DNA of 33,648 nucleotides from Lachnoclostridium sp. MSJ-17 (GCF_018918205.1 NZ_JAHLQB010000043.1:1-33648), one strand, 5' to 3'. Shown: positions 7,896-15,106, counted from the stretch's first letter. The notes: generated from the letters alone by a model not told the origin. A program made the numbers and translations.

Positions 7896-7925
7896 ATTAT
7901 ACACAAAAGCAACGCCAAAAGGCAA
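7896..7925 (-). promoter_or_regulatory. Promoter of the decarboxylase-symporter operon
   Basis: On the minus strand TTGCCT (7925-7920) is followed after 18 bases by a consensus TATAAT (7901-7896). The leader to the TTG start at 7810 is about 75 bases. Confidence 0.65.
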
Positions 7926-7965
7926 TAGAATTTATAAAAAAATATGCACTTTTTGCAATTTGCCC

Positions 7966-7994
7966 TTGGTTTTTGAAAAAACATATAGTATAAT
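7966..7994 (+). promoter_or_regulatory. Promoter of the PAP2 phosphatase gene
   Basis: TTGGTT (7966-7971), a 17-base spacer and TATAAT (7989-7994) lie 33 bases before the ATG at 8028. Its -10 element lies about 65 bases from the -35 element of the divergent decarboxylase promoter. Confidence 0.7.
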
Positions 7995-8027
7995 GAAAAT
8001 AGATTTTATTATAAAGGTGTGTGTATC

Positions 8028-8585
8028 ATGGAAGCAATTCAATCATTTGACCTGTCTGTTCTGAACGCGATCCAGAACTCGCTCAAATGCGGATTTTTGG
8101 ATTATTTAGCTGTGTTTATCAGTTATCTGACGACCTCGGGTATCATATGGATAGTCACGGGTGTTATCCTGTTGTTCTTTCGGAAAACTCGTGCGGTCGG
8201 TATCATTGTGCTTATTGCGTTAGCGCTCGGATTCTTGAGCGGCGACGTACTGCTCAAGCACCTTGTCAACCGTCCCAGACCGTTTACCGTCAATACGGAT
8301 ATTAATCTGCTGATTAAGCAGCCGTCTGGAGCGAGCTTTCCGTCCACTCACAGCACTCTTGCGGCAGCGGTAACGACCGTACTGCTCGCAAAGAAAAGAA
8401 CGCTCGGGTTTATCGCTCTGGCTCTGACGGTTTGTATCGCATTTTCGCGTCTTTACCTCTATGTGCATTATCCGACAGACGTCCTGTGCGGACTCCTGCT
8501 GGGAGCGCTCTGCGGAATCGCGGCTCTGTTGATCGCGAAAGCCTTTAAGCTCGAAAACAGGCTTCATACGAACGCCAAAAACTGA
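8028..8585 (+). CDS. PAP2-family membrane phosphatase
   Basis: This is a membrane-embedded acid phosphatase of the PAP2 superfamily, acting on phospholipid-type or undecaprenyl-diphosphate-type substrates at the outer face of the membrane. The three signature motifs are in order: KHLVNRPRP, PSTHST and SRLYLYVHYPTD, with the conserved Lys, Arg, the nucleophile-assisting His and the phosphate-accepting His. Five to six hydrophobic segments surround them. The ATG at 8028 is preferred over the GTG at 8019 because AAAGG at 8013-8017 is ten bases from the ATG but only one from the GTG. The STAS-domain gene follows after 58 bases, perhaps co-transcribed. The substrate cannot be decided from sequence. 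Confidence 0.88.
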   Translation: MEAIQSFDLSVLNAIQNSLKCGFLDYLAVFISYLTTSGIIWIVTGVILLFFRKTRAVGIIVLIALALGFLSGDVLLKHLVNRPRPFTVNTDINLLIKQPSGASFPSTHSTLAAAVTTVLLAKKRTLGFIALALTVCIAFSRLYLYVHYPTDVLCGLLLGALCGIAALLIAKAFKLENRLHTNAKN

Positions 8586-8643
8586 CAGTCTGCCCTGACG
8601 CACATACGCTTGAAATTATGAATGAAAACTGGAGGATAACATT

Positions 8644-9000
8644 ATGGGATTATTCAGTAAAAAAGATAAAAAACCTGCTGTAAATCTGAGCAGCAAAAGC
8701 CGCTTGGATGTCGAGGTCAAAAAAGACGGAGCAGCATACACCTTCCTGCTCGAAGGCAGACTTGACACGATCACGTCTCCCGACCTTGAGAGCAAGATCA
8801 ACGATGCAACTCCTGACGCGACGAAGCTGATATTGGATCTTACAAAGCTGGACTACATCTCCAGCGCGGGGCTTCGCGTTTTGCTCGGCGCGGCGCAGGC
8901 TATGGACGGCAAGGGTGATATGGTAGTTCGCAATCTCAACCCGTCTGTGAGAGAAGTTTTTGATCTCACCGGATTCAGTAGCATGTTCAACATCGAATAA
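8644..9000 (+). CDS. STAS-domain anti-sigma-factor-antagonist-like protein
   Basis: A 118-residue single STAS domain, preceded by a Lys-rich tail (residues 1-20). It contains LEGRLDTITSPDLE and LDLTKLDYISSAGLRVLL; the Ser in the YISSAGLR loop is the residue phosphorylated by RsbW/SpoIIAB-type kinases in the family. NLNPSVREVFDLTGFSSMF is the usual C-terminal helix. A GGAGG site precedes the ATG by eight bases. No sigma factor or stand-alone kinase lies beside it, but the fusion protein at 4574-6175 carries an RsbW-like domain, so a partner relationship is conceivable and untested. Confidence 0.88.
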   Translation: MGLFSKKDKKPAVNLSSKSRLDVEVKKDGAAYTFLLEGRLDTITSPDLESKINDATPDATKLILDLTKLDYISSAGLRVLLGAAQAMDGKGDMVVRNLNPSVREVFDLTGFSSMFNIE

Positions 9001-9091
9001 TCTACAGAGATTGTCTGAAAATTACATCGACCAAATAAAAACCGTTTGACTTGTGTGTTCGCAGTTGGAATAATGGAAAGCGGAGAACTAT

Positions 9092-9277
9092 GTGTATCTT
9101 ATTGCAAACGACACGCCGTTTGTTCGCTATATTTCGCTGAATAACTACGCCAAGGAACACGATATCCCATACACAAAGGTAAAGCGTGCTGCGGATAATC
9201 AATTGTTGAAAACAGCGGTCAAAGCTAATAACGGCAGATGGAATATAGACGCCGACGTAGAGACTGCATTTAAATAG
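9092..9277 (+). CDS. Small helix-turn-helix protein, excisionase-like
   Basis: A 61-residue protein starting with GTG; GGAG lies six bases upstream and an in-frame TAA at 9071 rules out a longer product. The segment ISLNNYAKEHDIPYTKVKRA, then GRWNIDADVETA, reads as a compact helix-turn-helix/winged DNA-binding domain like those of excisionases and small element-encoded regulators. Its place just before a recombinase fragment fits a mobile-element remnant. The assignment rests on pattern only, without diagnostic residues. Confidence 0.55.
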   Translation: MYLIANDTPFVRYISLNNYAKEHDIPYTKVKRAADNQLLKTAVKANNGRWNIDADVETAFK

Positions 9278-9646
9278 TATAGAAGGTTTTGCCGGAGATT
9301 CATCCGGCGTTTGGATGCATAACGAAAAACAGAGGGAGTTTTCCCTCTGTTCGTTGTGTGTCCTTTTTTGTTTTTTTGAGGTGAGGAGAGAATGAAAAAT
9401 ACAATATTGAGTCAAGAGCAGCGTGATTAAGGCATCCTGTTCTTGACATAACGGAAACATAGAATAAGGAAGTTTTTTTAAAGGATATTTTAAGATTTCT
9501 ATATTATCCTATAATCGGAAAGAAAAGGGCTGAATGTATATCCCCGAATTCGTGCACGGAATGAAAAGCTTTTCGCGGGGAATTCATATATAAAAATATT
9601 TGGGAGTGACAAGGCATTATGAAATTAACAAGAAAAATTACAAGTA
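9278..9646. other. AT-rich region between HTH protein and recombinase remnant
   Basis: It contains the terminator hairpin at 9328-9351 and then about 250 AT-rich bases. An ATG at 9619 begins a short frame reading MKLTRKITSIEAS before running on without recognisable sequence. That start resembles those of clostridial serine recombinases, so two element ends may have been joined here. No other gene is visible. Confidence 0.5.
9328..9351 (+). terminator. Hairpin terminator after the HTH gene
   Basis: A perfect 10-bp stem (9328-9337 with 9342-9351) has a four-base loop. T-rich runs begin about 12 bases later, so the tail is not ideal. Confidence 0.6.
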
Positions 9647-10231
9647 TTGAAGCATCACCAAGCGGCAGCATATCTGCTGATGCTCAACACCGGATTGAGA
9701 ACGGGCGAAGTCCTCGGTTTGATCAACAGCGACATCGATTTGGAGAAAAGGGAGCTGAGCGTTATCCGCGCGGTAAAGGAAGTCAGCAAACGTGACAAGG
9801 ACGGCACTATGTGCGAAACCGAGCTGATTGTCGGAGGTCTGAAAACAGCCGCGTCAAAGCGCACAATTCCTCTTAACCGTACTGCAATAGAGATGATTCG
9901 GATATTGCGGATTGAGTGTTATTTCGGAGAGGACAGTCCGCTGGTATCAAGTCAAGCAGGAGACTTCACAAGACCGTCCACATTCCGTTCGCGATGGTAC
10001 ACGCTGCTTGATTTCGCCGGAATCCCTCACAAGGGGTTGCACAGCCTGCGCCATACCTTCGCAACGCGGCTGATCAACGGCATTGAGGATGAAAACGGCA
10101 ATCTCAAAACGCTGACGGTAAAGCAGGTTGCAGACCTGCTCGGGCATACTACCACATCAGTAACGGAAAAATATTACGTCAGGCGCGAGCCGGATAAGCT
10201 CAGCGGAATCACCGATGAATTTGAGCTGTAA
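9647..10231 (+). pseudogene. Tyrosine recombinase (integrase) catalytic domain, N-terminally truncated
   Basis: The 194-residue frame holds a complete tyrosine-recombinase catalytic domain: the first Arg in TGLRTGEVLGL, the beta-hairpin Lys in GGLKTAASKRTIPL, HSLRHTFATRL with the second His/Arg, then LLGHTTTSVTEKYY with the third His and nucleophilic Tyr. The arm-binding and core-binding domains, normally 150-200 residues, are missing. The only start in frame is a TTG at 9647 that is really an internal codon. The sequence before it belongs to a different frame. I treat it as an inactive element remnant, although a lone catalytic domain can fold. Confidence 0.85.
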
Positions 10232-10300
10232 AAAAATACCCATTTCCGCTGGACTTTTCAAAAAAGCGTGGTATTGTGTTGTGCTAAAGGAGGTATCGGC

Positions 10301-10570
10301 ATGGATACGATCAAAGAATTATTCTACGGCAATGTACACCCATTCGAACGCGACATCAAAAAGGACAGCGAAAGCGACAAGCTCGCTAAGCTGATTCTCA
10401 GACATGACGCAGCGCTCAAAGCTACAATGAATGAAAACGAGATTGAGCTGTTCGGAAAATTCAAAGACGCTGTGACAGAGCTGAATTGTCTGAACGAATG
10501 CGAAGGCTTTATCAGCGGATTTCGATTGGGCGTAAGACTGATGGTGGAAGCACTGCACACCGATGAATAA
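10301..10570 (+). CDS. DUF6809-like small mobile-element protein
   Basis: 89 residues starting MDTIKELFYGNVHPFER, the N-terminus typical of this small family often found next to recombinases in clostridial integrative elements. The remainder is helical, and the tail (CEGFISGFRLGVRLMVEAL) is the family's conserved C-terminal helix. Its function is unknown. AAAGGAGGT seven bases upstream fixes the ATG at 10301. It follows the recombinase remnant by 70 bases and ends at a strong terminator. Confidence 0.8.
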   Translation: MDTIKELFYGNVHPFERDIKKDSESDKLAKLILRHDAALKATMNENEIELFGKFKDAVTELNCLNECEGFISGFRLGVRLMVEALHTDE

Positions 10571-10577
10571 AAAAATC

Positions 10578-10606
10578 GCAGCCCTGAAAATAGGGCTGCA
10601 ACTCTT
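10578..10606 (+). terminator. Terminator after the DUF6809-like gene
   Basis: A perfect 8-bp GC-rich stem (10578-10585 with 10592-10599) has a six-base loop. A run of four T residues follows after a short AACTC. Confidence 0.8.
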
Positions 10607-10817
10607 TTGGCTTTTTTCAGTGTAATTGGTTTTCTCGAGCGTGTTTCGCCGTGTGTCGCCCTGTGTGCGATTTGTTGAAGAAAGTAGGGTAAGCACCCGA
10701 ACGAGGGTGTTTGCGCGGTGTCGGCGATTTTTGACCACGTCTCATTTTTTGCGACGCTTATTCAAAGAATACCGTTTTTCAAATTCCAACGCTTTGCCAT
10801 ATGAGCGAGATTTTTTC
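10607..10817. other. Intergenic stretch, no supported gene
   Basis: It contains short imperfect GTGTxTCGCC direct repeats near 10640-10670 and an 8-bp hairpin with one G-U wobble (10691-10698 with 10705-10712). No frame with a ribosome binding site is visible. Confidence 0.5.
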
Positions 10818-10846
10818 TTGACAACCAAATGTGCAGGTGTTATAAT
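10818..10846 (+). promoter_or_regulatory. Perfect consensus sigma-A promoter upstream of a leader peptide
   Basis: TTGACA (10818-10823), exactly 17 bases, then TATAAT (10841-10846). This is one of the two strongest promoters by eye in the window, and it drives a 27-codon leader followed by an attenuator-like hairpin. Confidence 0.85.
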
Positions 10847-10874
10847 AAGCAGCAAATTATGGAGGTACGCAGTT

Positions 10875-10958
10875 ATGTTGTATTTTGTATTCAACAGAAT
10901 GAATCAGCACCAGTCAATTGTCAAAGCAGGCGATTGGCTTAGTTTGTCGTGCGTGTAA
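10875..10958 (+). CDS. 27-residue leader peptide of an attenuator
   Basis: GGAGGT (10861-10866) precedes an ATG at 10875, and the frame runs 27 codons to TAA: MLYFVFNRMNQHQ, then a middle part ending in GDWLSLSCV. A T-run follows the stop and then the 10-bp hairpin at 10976. The order strong promoter, short translated leader, hairpin plus T-tract, second ribosome binding site is that of attenuation units in front of ribosome-protection (tet(M)-class) or ABC-F resistance genes. Here the gene downstream is only a transposase fragment. The antibiotic-resistance link is inference from arrangement. Confidence 0.6.
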   Translation: MLYFVFNRMNQHQSIVKAGDWLSLSCV

Positions 10959-10975
10959 TTTTTTGATTTGTCGGC

Positions 10976-11019
10976 AAACGGTCAGTGGCTTGTATCGCTT
11001 CTGACCGTTTTATTTTTTT
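10976..11019 (+). terminator. Attenuator-type terminator
   Basis: A perfect 10-bp stem (10976-10985 with 11001-11010) has a 15-base loop and is followed by TATTTTTTT. It lies between the leader peptide stop and the ribosome binding site of the next frame, so transcription of that frame must pass it. Confidence 0.75.
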
Positions 11020-11030
11020 CAAAGGAGCTT

Positions 11031-11375
11031 ATGGCGGAGATCGGCGATACAAGACGCTTCCATAACAGACGGGCAATCACAGCATTTTTCGGATATGATA
11101 CCGAACCGGATGATTCAGGGCAACACATTTCCAAATCCCGTCCCAACACCAAAAAAGGCTCGTCTTCATTAAGAAGAACACTATTTATTATCATTAGGGC
11201 GATTAGTGCCCAAAAGCCGATTGATAACCCTGTTTATGTCTTTCTTGACAGAAAACGCTCCGAAGGAAAACATTATTATTCTTACATGACTGCCGCAGCA
11301 GCAAAATTTTTGCGCATATATTACGCAAAGGTCAATGAAGTCCTCAACGAAAAGGGTACGTTGGTGTGCACATAA
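11031..11375 (+). pseudogene. IS110-family transposase, C-terminal fragment
   Basis: The 114-residue frame matches only the C-terminal transposase-20 domain of IS110/IS1111 elements: MAEIGDTRRFHNRRAITAFFGY, then SGQHISKSRPNTKKGSSSLRRTLF, and the helical tail with AAAAKFLRIYYAKVNEVLNEK. The N-terminal RuvC-like DEDD domain is absent. AAAGGAG lies only three bases before the ATG, and this start is fused directly to the attenuator region. The frame is thus the remains of an insertion or recombination event that placed an IS110 end behind a resistance-type leader. It cannot transpose by itself. Confidence 0.8.
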
Positions 11376-11413
11376 ATCCGTCTATTCATAGATTCTGAAC
11401 CGGAGGCGATACG

Positions 11414-11556
11414 CAGGCACGGCGCAGCCGCCTGACCTTGACGGGTTATCATAAAAATGCTACAATCGGCAGTCCGACGGTCATCGACCTTGTCTATTCA
11501 TGAGTTCCTCACCGTCGGCACATTTTGACAAGCATTTTTATGATGTTCTGTCAAGG
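11414..11556 (+). ncRNA. Candidate structured RNA (bridge-RNA-like) beside the IS110 fragment
   Basis: A first hairpin (11414-11434) is followed by a long stem-loop. Bases 11436-11461 pair with 11531-11556 over 26 positions with one internal loop of about five unpaired positions. Inside it, 11474-11481 pairs with 11511-11518 (8 bp), leaving further internal-loop bases and a 29-base apical loop. That loop contains GTCTATTCAT (11492-11501), which occurs again at 11380-11389 just after the transposase stop. IS110-family elements carry a bridge RNA in a non-coding end, with guide loops matching donor and target DNA; in the IS1111 group it lies downstream of the transposase. The resemblance is architectural only. 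Confidence 0.35.
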
Positions 11557-11691
11557 TTGCCGGACGAAATCAATCAAACTTTTTTTAAAGACCGCTCCGG
11601 CGGTCTATTTGCTGTACTTGCTTTTTCTCAGTTTTCAGTAATTTTTTCTTAACATTTTTTCGCTTTACTACTTGACTTTTGTTTGCAGGTC

Positions 11692-11718
11692 TAAAAACGT
11701 CACACCGTGACGTTTTTA
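11692..11718. terminator. Perfect 12-bp hairpin with A/T flanks
   Basis: Bases 11692-11703 pair with 11707-11718 around a three-base loop, with A residues at the 5' side and T residues at the 3' side in either orientation. It may be a terminator or part of a dispersed repeat. No gene ends directly at it. Confidence 0.5.
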
Positions 11719-11771
11719 CCTCGCTGCGCTCGGCACGGTCGCCTTCAAATCCCAACGGACACTGAGCGGAC

Positions 11772-11810
11772 AAAAATTTATGGGGTACCACTTTGGTACC
11801 CCATAAATTT
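11772..11810 (-). terminator. Long perfect hairpin terminator of tRNA-Arg
   Basis: An 18-bp perfect stem (11773-11790 with 11794-11811) with a three-base loop begins at the last base of the tRNA CCA end and finishes in A/T-rich sequence ending in five T residues on the minus strand. It probably terminates the tRNA transcript and may help define its 3' end. It is unusually long for a tRNA terminator. Confidence 0.75.
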
Positions 11811-11887
11811 TGGCCCGCCCGAAGGGATTTGAACCCCCGATCTCCGGAATCGGAATCCGTTGCGTTATCCAGCTGCGCCACGGGCGG
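11811..11887 (-). tRNA. tRNA-Arg (anticodon CCG), CCA encoded
   Basis: Reading the minus strand, a 7-bp acceptor stem (CCGCCCG with CGGGCGG) encloses a D-arm with GCGC and AGCTGGATAA, an anticodon loop TTCCGAT giving anticodon CCG, a five-base variable loop, a T-arm GGGGG/TTCAAAT, discriminator G and an encoded CCA. The length is 77 bases. The first anticodon-stem pair (27-43) is an A-G mismatch and the T-stem ends in G-U pairs, which is tolerable. It decodes CGG. It has its own promoter. The element remnants on the downstream side of its 3' end fit use of the gene as an integration site, but I found no duplicated 3' end. Confidence 0.93.
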
Positions 11888-11915
11888 ATATTGCGCGGAT
11901 TTCCGCGCTTTTTTC

Positions 11916-11944
11916 ATTATACAACATTTTAAGAAATTAGTCAA
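11916..11944 (-). promoter_or_regulatory. Promoter of tRNA-Arg
   Basis: On the minus strand TTGACT (11944-11939), 17 bases, then consensus TATAAT (11921-11916), directly after the stop codon of the ABC-F gene. Between it and the tRNA lies a 6-bp GC hairpin (11893-11898 with 11903-11908). Confidence 0.75.
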
Positions 11945-13846
11945 TCATTCCGACAATTCTTCCCAGATTTCGTAAAGACCTTCCTGTTTAGCCTGCAATT
12001 CCTCCAGCTCATTAGTAAGCTCGATCAGCTTTTCATAGTCTGTTGTAACCTCGCTGTCACTGAGCTTATTCTGGATTTCATTGATCTTATCTTCAAGGCT
12101 CTCGATTTCCTCCTCGGTCTTGCGCAGTTTTGTCAGGCGCTTTCTCTCCTCGCTTTGACGCTGTTTGTTGAGGAAATACTCATTCTGAGGCTTTTCTTTT
12201 TTGTCGGCTGCCTTTTGAGCGGCTTCACTTTCTTTTTCAGCCTTTATCCTCTCGAGGTAATAGTCGTAGTTTCCGAGGTATTCCTTCATTCCGTTTTGTG
12301 TGAGAACAAGAACCCTGTCGGCGAGCTTGTTGATAAAATAGCGGTCGTGGCTGATTATGAGCAGCGTGCCGTTGTATTCGGAAAGTGTTTTCTCAAGCTC
12401 CTCGCGTGAAGAAGCGTCGAGGTGGTTTGTCGGCTCGTCGAGCAGCAGAAAATTGCTGCCCTGGAGCATCAGCTTAAGCAGAGATATCCTCGCTCTTTCG
12501 CCGCCGCTCATCTTAGACAGCGGCTTAAAAACCTCGTCGCCCTTGAACAGGAACGAAGCGAGTGCGGAACGAACCTCCGTCTGAGTCATGTTCGGAAACC
12601 TGTCCCATACCTCGTCGATTGCGGTTTTATTGAGGTCGAGATTTTGCTGCAGTTGGTCGAAATAGCCCGTCATAACATTGGCGCCGAGGTCGAATTCACC
12701 TCTGTCCTGAGGCATTCTTCCGTTGAGAATGCGGAAGAGAGTTGTTTTTCCGCAGCCGTTCGCGCCGAGTATAAACACACGCTCGCCCTTGCGGATATGT
12801 ATGTTGACGTCGCTGAACAGGTGTTTTTCTCCGAAGGATTTTGCGAGATTGCGGCAGATCAGCACGTCGTTTCCGCTCTCAAATTTAGGTTCAAAGCGCA
12901 TCCGCATTGTCTCGAGCTCGCTTTCGGGCGTGACGAGCTGAGCCTTGATGCGGTCTGCTTCCTTCTGACGTGAAGCGGCTGTGATGAAATTCCTCTCACG
13001 ACCCCAGCGGCGCTGCTGCTCGACGATGCCCTCAATGCGTCTGATCTCCTTCATGTCGTTTTCATATTTGTTTTTAAGAGCTTCGTTGTAGGCTTCTTTT
13101 TTTCTTATGAACTCAGTATACGCGCCCTTGTAGCACATGATTTTTCCGTGCTCGAGCTCGATCGTCTTGTTTGTTACGTTGTCGAGAAAATATCGGTCAT
13201 GGCTGATGATTATCATCGAGCCCTTGAAATCCCTCAGAAAATCCTCGAGCCAGCCGACGGCTTTGATATCGAGGTGGTTAGTCGGCTCGTCGAGCAAAAG
13301 AAGATTGCTGCGCGAGAGCAGCAGCTTTGCGAGACTGAGCTTTGAACGCTGACCGCCGCTCAGATTGCCGACGGGCATTGTAAAGTCGTCCTCGGAAAAG
13401 CCCAGTCCCAGCAGCGCGGAGCGTGTGCGGCTCTTGTAGGTAAGACCGCCGAGCGCTTCAAATTCCTCGATAAGTCTTGTCTGCCGTTCGACAAGCTCGT
13501 CCAGATTACCTTCACCGGCGTCGATAGCGGCGGTAACGGCGGCAATCTCGTCCTCTGTATCGCTCAGATAATCAAAAACCGACAGCAGCTCGTGAAAGAT
13601 ATCGATTCTGGGGTTGTTGCAGGCATGCTGCTCCATGTAGCCCACGCGCACACTTTTCTCGAAGGCGATGACTCCGCCGTTCGGTTCGAGCTCTCCGTTG
13701 AGCGCGCGGAATAGAGTGGTTTTTCCGACGCCGTTCGCGCCGATAAAGCCCACCTTGTCGTGAGTCTCCACATCAAAGGACACGTCCGAAAACAGCGTTC
13801 GCTCAACAAAGCTTACGCTGAGGTTCCGCACCGATAACGCGGGCAT
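11945..13846 (-). CDS. ABC-F family ATPase (YdiF/Uup type)
   Basis: The 633-residue cytoplasmic protein has two ABC domains and no membrane segments. Domain 1 has Walker A GANGVGKTT (residues 36-44), LSGGQ and LLLLDEPTNHLD. The linker (about 235-315) is rich in Lys, Arg and Glu and includes EQQRRWGRERN, the P-site tRNA interaction motif region of ABC-F proteins. Domain 2 has GANGCGKTT, MSGGE and LLLLDEPTNHLD. A C-terminal coiled coil of about 90 residues (KLRKTEEEIESLEDKINEIQ and on) is the Uup/YdiF extension. Members act on ribosomes, resolving stalled states or resisting antibiotics; this one looks like the housekeeping type. AAGGAGTGA fixes the ATG at 13846. Confidence 0.9.
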   Translation of the reverse strand: MPALSVRNLSVSFVERTLFSDVSFDVETHDKVGFIGANGVGKTTLFRALNGELEPNGGVIAFEKSVRVGYMEQHACNNPRIDIFHELLSVFDYLSDTEDEIAAVTAAIDAGEGNLDELVERQTRLIEEFEALGGLTYKSRTRSALLGLGFSEDDFTMPVGNLSGGQRSKLSLAKLLLSRSNLLLLDEPTNHLDIKAVGWLEDFLRDFKGSMIIISHDRYFLDNVTNKTIELEHGKIMCYKGAYTEFIRKKEAYNEALKNKYENDMKEIRRIEGIVEQQRRWGRERNFITAASRQKEADRIKAQLVTPESELETMRMRFEPKFESGNDVLICRNLAKSFGEKHLFSDVNIHIRKGERVFILGANGCGKTTLFRILNGRMPQDRGEFDLGANVMTGYFDQLQQNLDLNKTAIDEVWDRFPNMTQTEVRSALASFLFKGDEVFKPLSKMSGGERARISLLKLMLQGSNFLLLDEPTNHLDASSREELEKTLSEYNGTLLIISHDRYFINKLADRVLVLTQNGMKEYLGNYDYYLERIKAEKESEAAQKAADKKEKPQNEYFLNKQRQSEERKRLTKLRKTEEEIESLEDKINEIQNKLSDSEVTTDYEKLIELTNELEELQAKQEGLYEIWEELSE

Positions 13847-13877
13847 AAAATCACTCCTTACTTGTATACTGATTTAT

Positions 13878-13906
13878 ATTGTAGCCTAAAATCCCGAAAA
13901 GAGCAA
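13878..13906 (-). promoter_or_regulatory. Possible promoter of the ABC-F gene
   Basis: On the minus strand TTGCTC (13906-13901), 17 bases and TACAAT (13883-13878) overlap the last codons of the upstream DUF5658 gene, which also lies only 39 bases away. The ABC-F gene may therefore be transcribed both by readthrough and from this site. Confidence 0.5.
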
Positions 13907-14242
13907 GACAAAATTAAAAATATGCCAAAGATTGACGAGAGAATAGGCGACGATCCCGATTGTAATCAGCACATTCGCGACCTTATTCTCCGTTTCACCC
14001 GTCAGTTTGAAAAGCACTCCGCACAGGATGATCAGCGCGAGCGGGATCACTCCCTTTATCAGCAGGGTGGTTCCGAAGCCGTTCAGTACAGGCTGCATAA
14101 TGGGATTTGCCTCGGTAAATCTTCCGCTCCCGATAAGCACCTCCGTGCAGATCCAGTCAATCAGGTTGAGCAGATAAAGCAGCCCGAGCCTTGTGTAGAA
14201 TGATACGCCGCTTCTTTTCATTGTTGCGTTGTTGTCTGTCAT
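13886..14242 (-). CDS. DUF5658-like small membrane protein
   Basis: 118 residues with four hydrophobic segments. LYLLNLIDWICTEVLIGSGRFTEANPIMQPVLN carries the hallmarks of DUF5658: an Asp-Trp pair in the first helix and the EANP motif in the loop after it. Two further helices follow (LIKGVIPLALIILCGVLF and VANVLITIGIVAYSLVNLW). Function is unknown. AAGGAGTG supports the ATG at 14242 rather than the preceding TTG. The gene lies 39 bases upstream of the ABC-F gene on the same strand. Confidence 0.75.
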   Translation of the reverse strand: MTDNNATMKRSGVSFYTRLGLLYLLNLIDWICTEVLIGSGRFTEANPIMQPVLNGFGTTLLIKGVIPLALIILCGVLFKLTGETENKVANVLITIGIVAYSLVNLWHIFNFVLLFSGF

Positions 14243-14312
14243 CAAATCACTCCTTATTGTTATAATTTGTCTTTTACAGCTTTTTTATTCGTCAAATCCT
14301 TTTATCTGAATA

Positions 14313-14341
14313 TTGAAAACTGTAATGAATTATGATATAAA
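14313..14341 (+). promoter_or_regulatory. Promoter of the ABC/FtsX transporter operon
   Basis: TTGAAA (14313-14318), a 17-base spacer and TATAAA (14336-14341) lie 30 bases before the ATG at 14372. Confidence 0.65.
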
Positions 14342-14371
14342 TATACTATATTATATATAGGGGATATTACT

Positions 14372-15073
14372 ATGCCGCTTGTGGAGTTTAAAAACGTATA
14401 CAAACGCTACCAGATGGGTGAAATCACTATCAACGCCGTCGACGGAATTTCATTTTCAGTTGAGGAAGGCGAGTTCGCCGTTGTTGTAGGCGCGTCAGGC
14501 GCGGGTAAGACTACCGTGCTTAATATTCTCGGCGGAATGGACAGCTGTACCGAAGGCGAGATCATTGTCGGAGGCCGCAGCGTCAGCCGTCTCAGCGACA
14601 AACAGCTCATAGAATACCGCCGTTACGATATCGGCTTTGTATTTCAGTTTTACAATCTTGTCCACAACCTCACGGCTAAGGAAAACGTAGAGCTTGCCGC
14701 CCAGATTTGCCGCAACCCCATGGACAGCGAGGAAGCGCTGGACAGCGTAGGCTTGCTTGAACGCAAGGATAATTTTCCCGCGCAGCTTTCGGGCGGCGAG
14801 CAGCAGCGGGTCAGTATTGCGCGCGCATTAGCGAAAAATCCGAAGCTTCTGCTGTGCGACGAGCCTACAGGCGCGCTTGATTACAACACGGGCAGACAGA
14901 TTCTTGCGCTTTTGCAGGAAACCTGCCGCAGACAGAAAATGACGGTAATGCTCATTACCCACAACAACGCGATAACCCCGATGGCAGACCACGTAATAGA
15001 GATGAAAAGCGGAAAAATAGTCCGCGACGAATACAACAAAAACCCGAAATCCATAGACGAGATCGAGTGGTAA
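14372..15073 (+). CDS. ABC transporter ATP-binding protein (MacB/LolD-type)
   Basis: The 233-residue nucleotide-binding subunit has Walker [10 protein letters not shown] (about residues 40-48), a Q-loop in [13 protein letters not shown], signature LSGGEQQRV, Walker [13 protein letters not shown] and the switch His in LITHNN. The FQFYNL and TGALD variants are those of ATPases that serve FtsX-type permeases. It precedes the permease by 33 bases with a strong AAAGGAGG site between them, forming a two-gene operon. It would power conformational changes of the permease rather than classical import. Confidence 0.93.
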   Translation: MPLVEFKNVYKRYQMGEITINAVDGISFSVEEGEFAVVVGASGAGKTTVLNILGGMDSCTEGEIIVGGRSVSRLSDKQLIEYRRYDIGFVFQFYNLVHNLTAKENVELAAQICRNPMDSEEALDSVGLLERKDNFPAQLSGGEQQRVSIARALAKNPKLLLCDEPTGALDYNTGRQILALLQETCRRQKMTVMLITHNNAITPMADHVIEMKSGKIVRDEYNKNPKSIDEIEW

Positions 15074-15106
15074 TTATGTTCAAATAATCGGAAAGGAGGC
15101 TCAAGC

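Larger units (their letters stand above)
11376..11810. other. Structured non-coding stretch between IS110 fragment and tRNA-Arg
   Basis: 435 bases without a supportable gene. It holds the long hairpin system at 11414-11556, a 7-bp hairpin at 11589-11606, a 12-bp perfect hairpin at 11692-11703/11707-11718 with a three-base loop, and the 18-bp hairpin next to the tRNA. Open frames here, on the minus strand, are translations of these repeats and of the tRNA. Confidence 0.65.

Noticed and set aside
9002-9460. A 152-codon minus-strand open frame
   Set aside because: It runs through the HTH gene and its terminator and has no protein-like motif or start signal.
10626-10868. Upstream extension of the leader-peptide frame to 110 codons
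   Set aside because: The extension crosses the consensus promoter and lacks a ribosome binding site; only the 27-codon part starting at 10875 is well placed.
11740-11755. Possible att duplicate of the tRNA-Arg T-arm (TTCAAATCCC)
   Set aside because: Only ten bases match and the copy sits within 100 bases of the tRNA in the opposite orientation, too short and wrongly placed for an attachment site.
11585-11944. A 119-codon minus-strand open frame across the tRNA region
   Set aside because: Its sequence is the translation of the tRNA-Arg gene and adjacent hairpin repeats (for example PPVAQLDNATDSDSGDRG), a familiar artefact.
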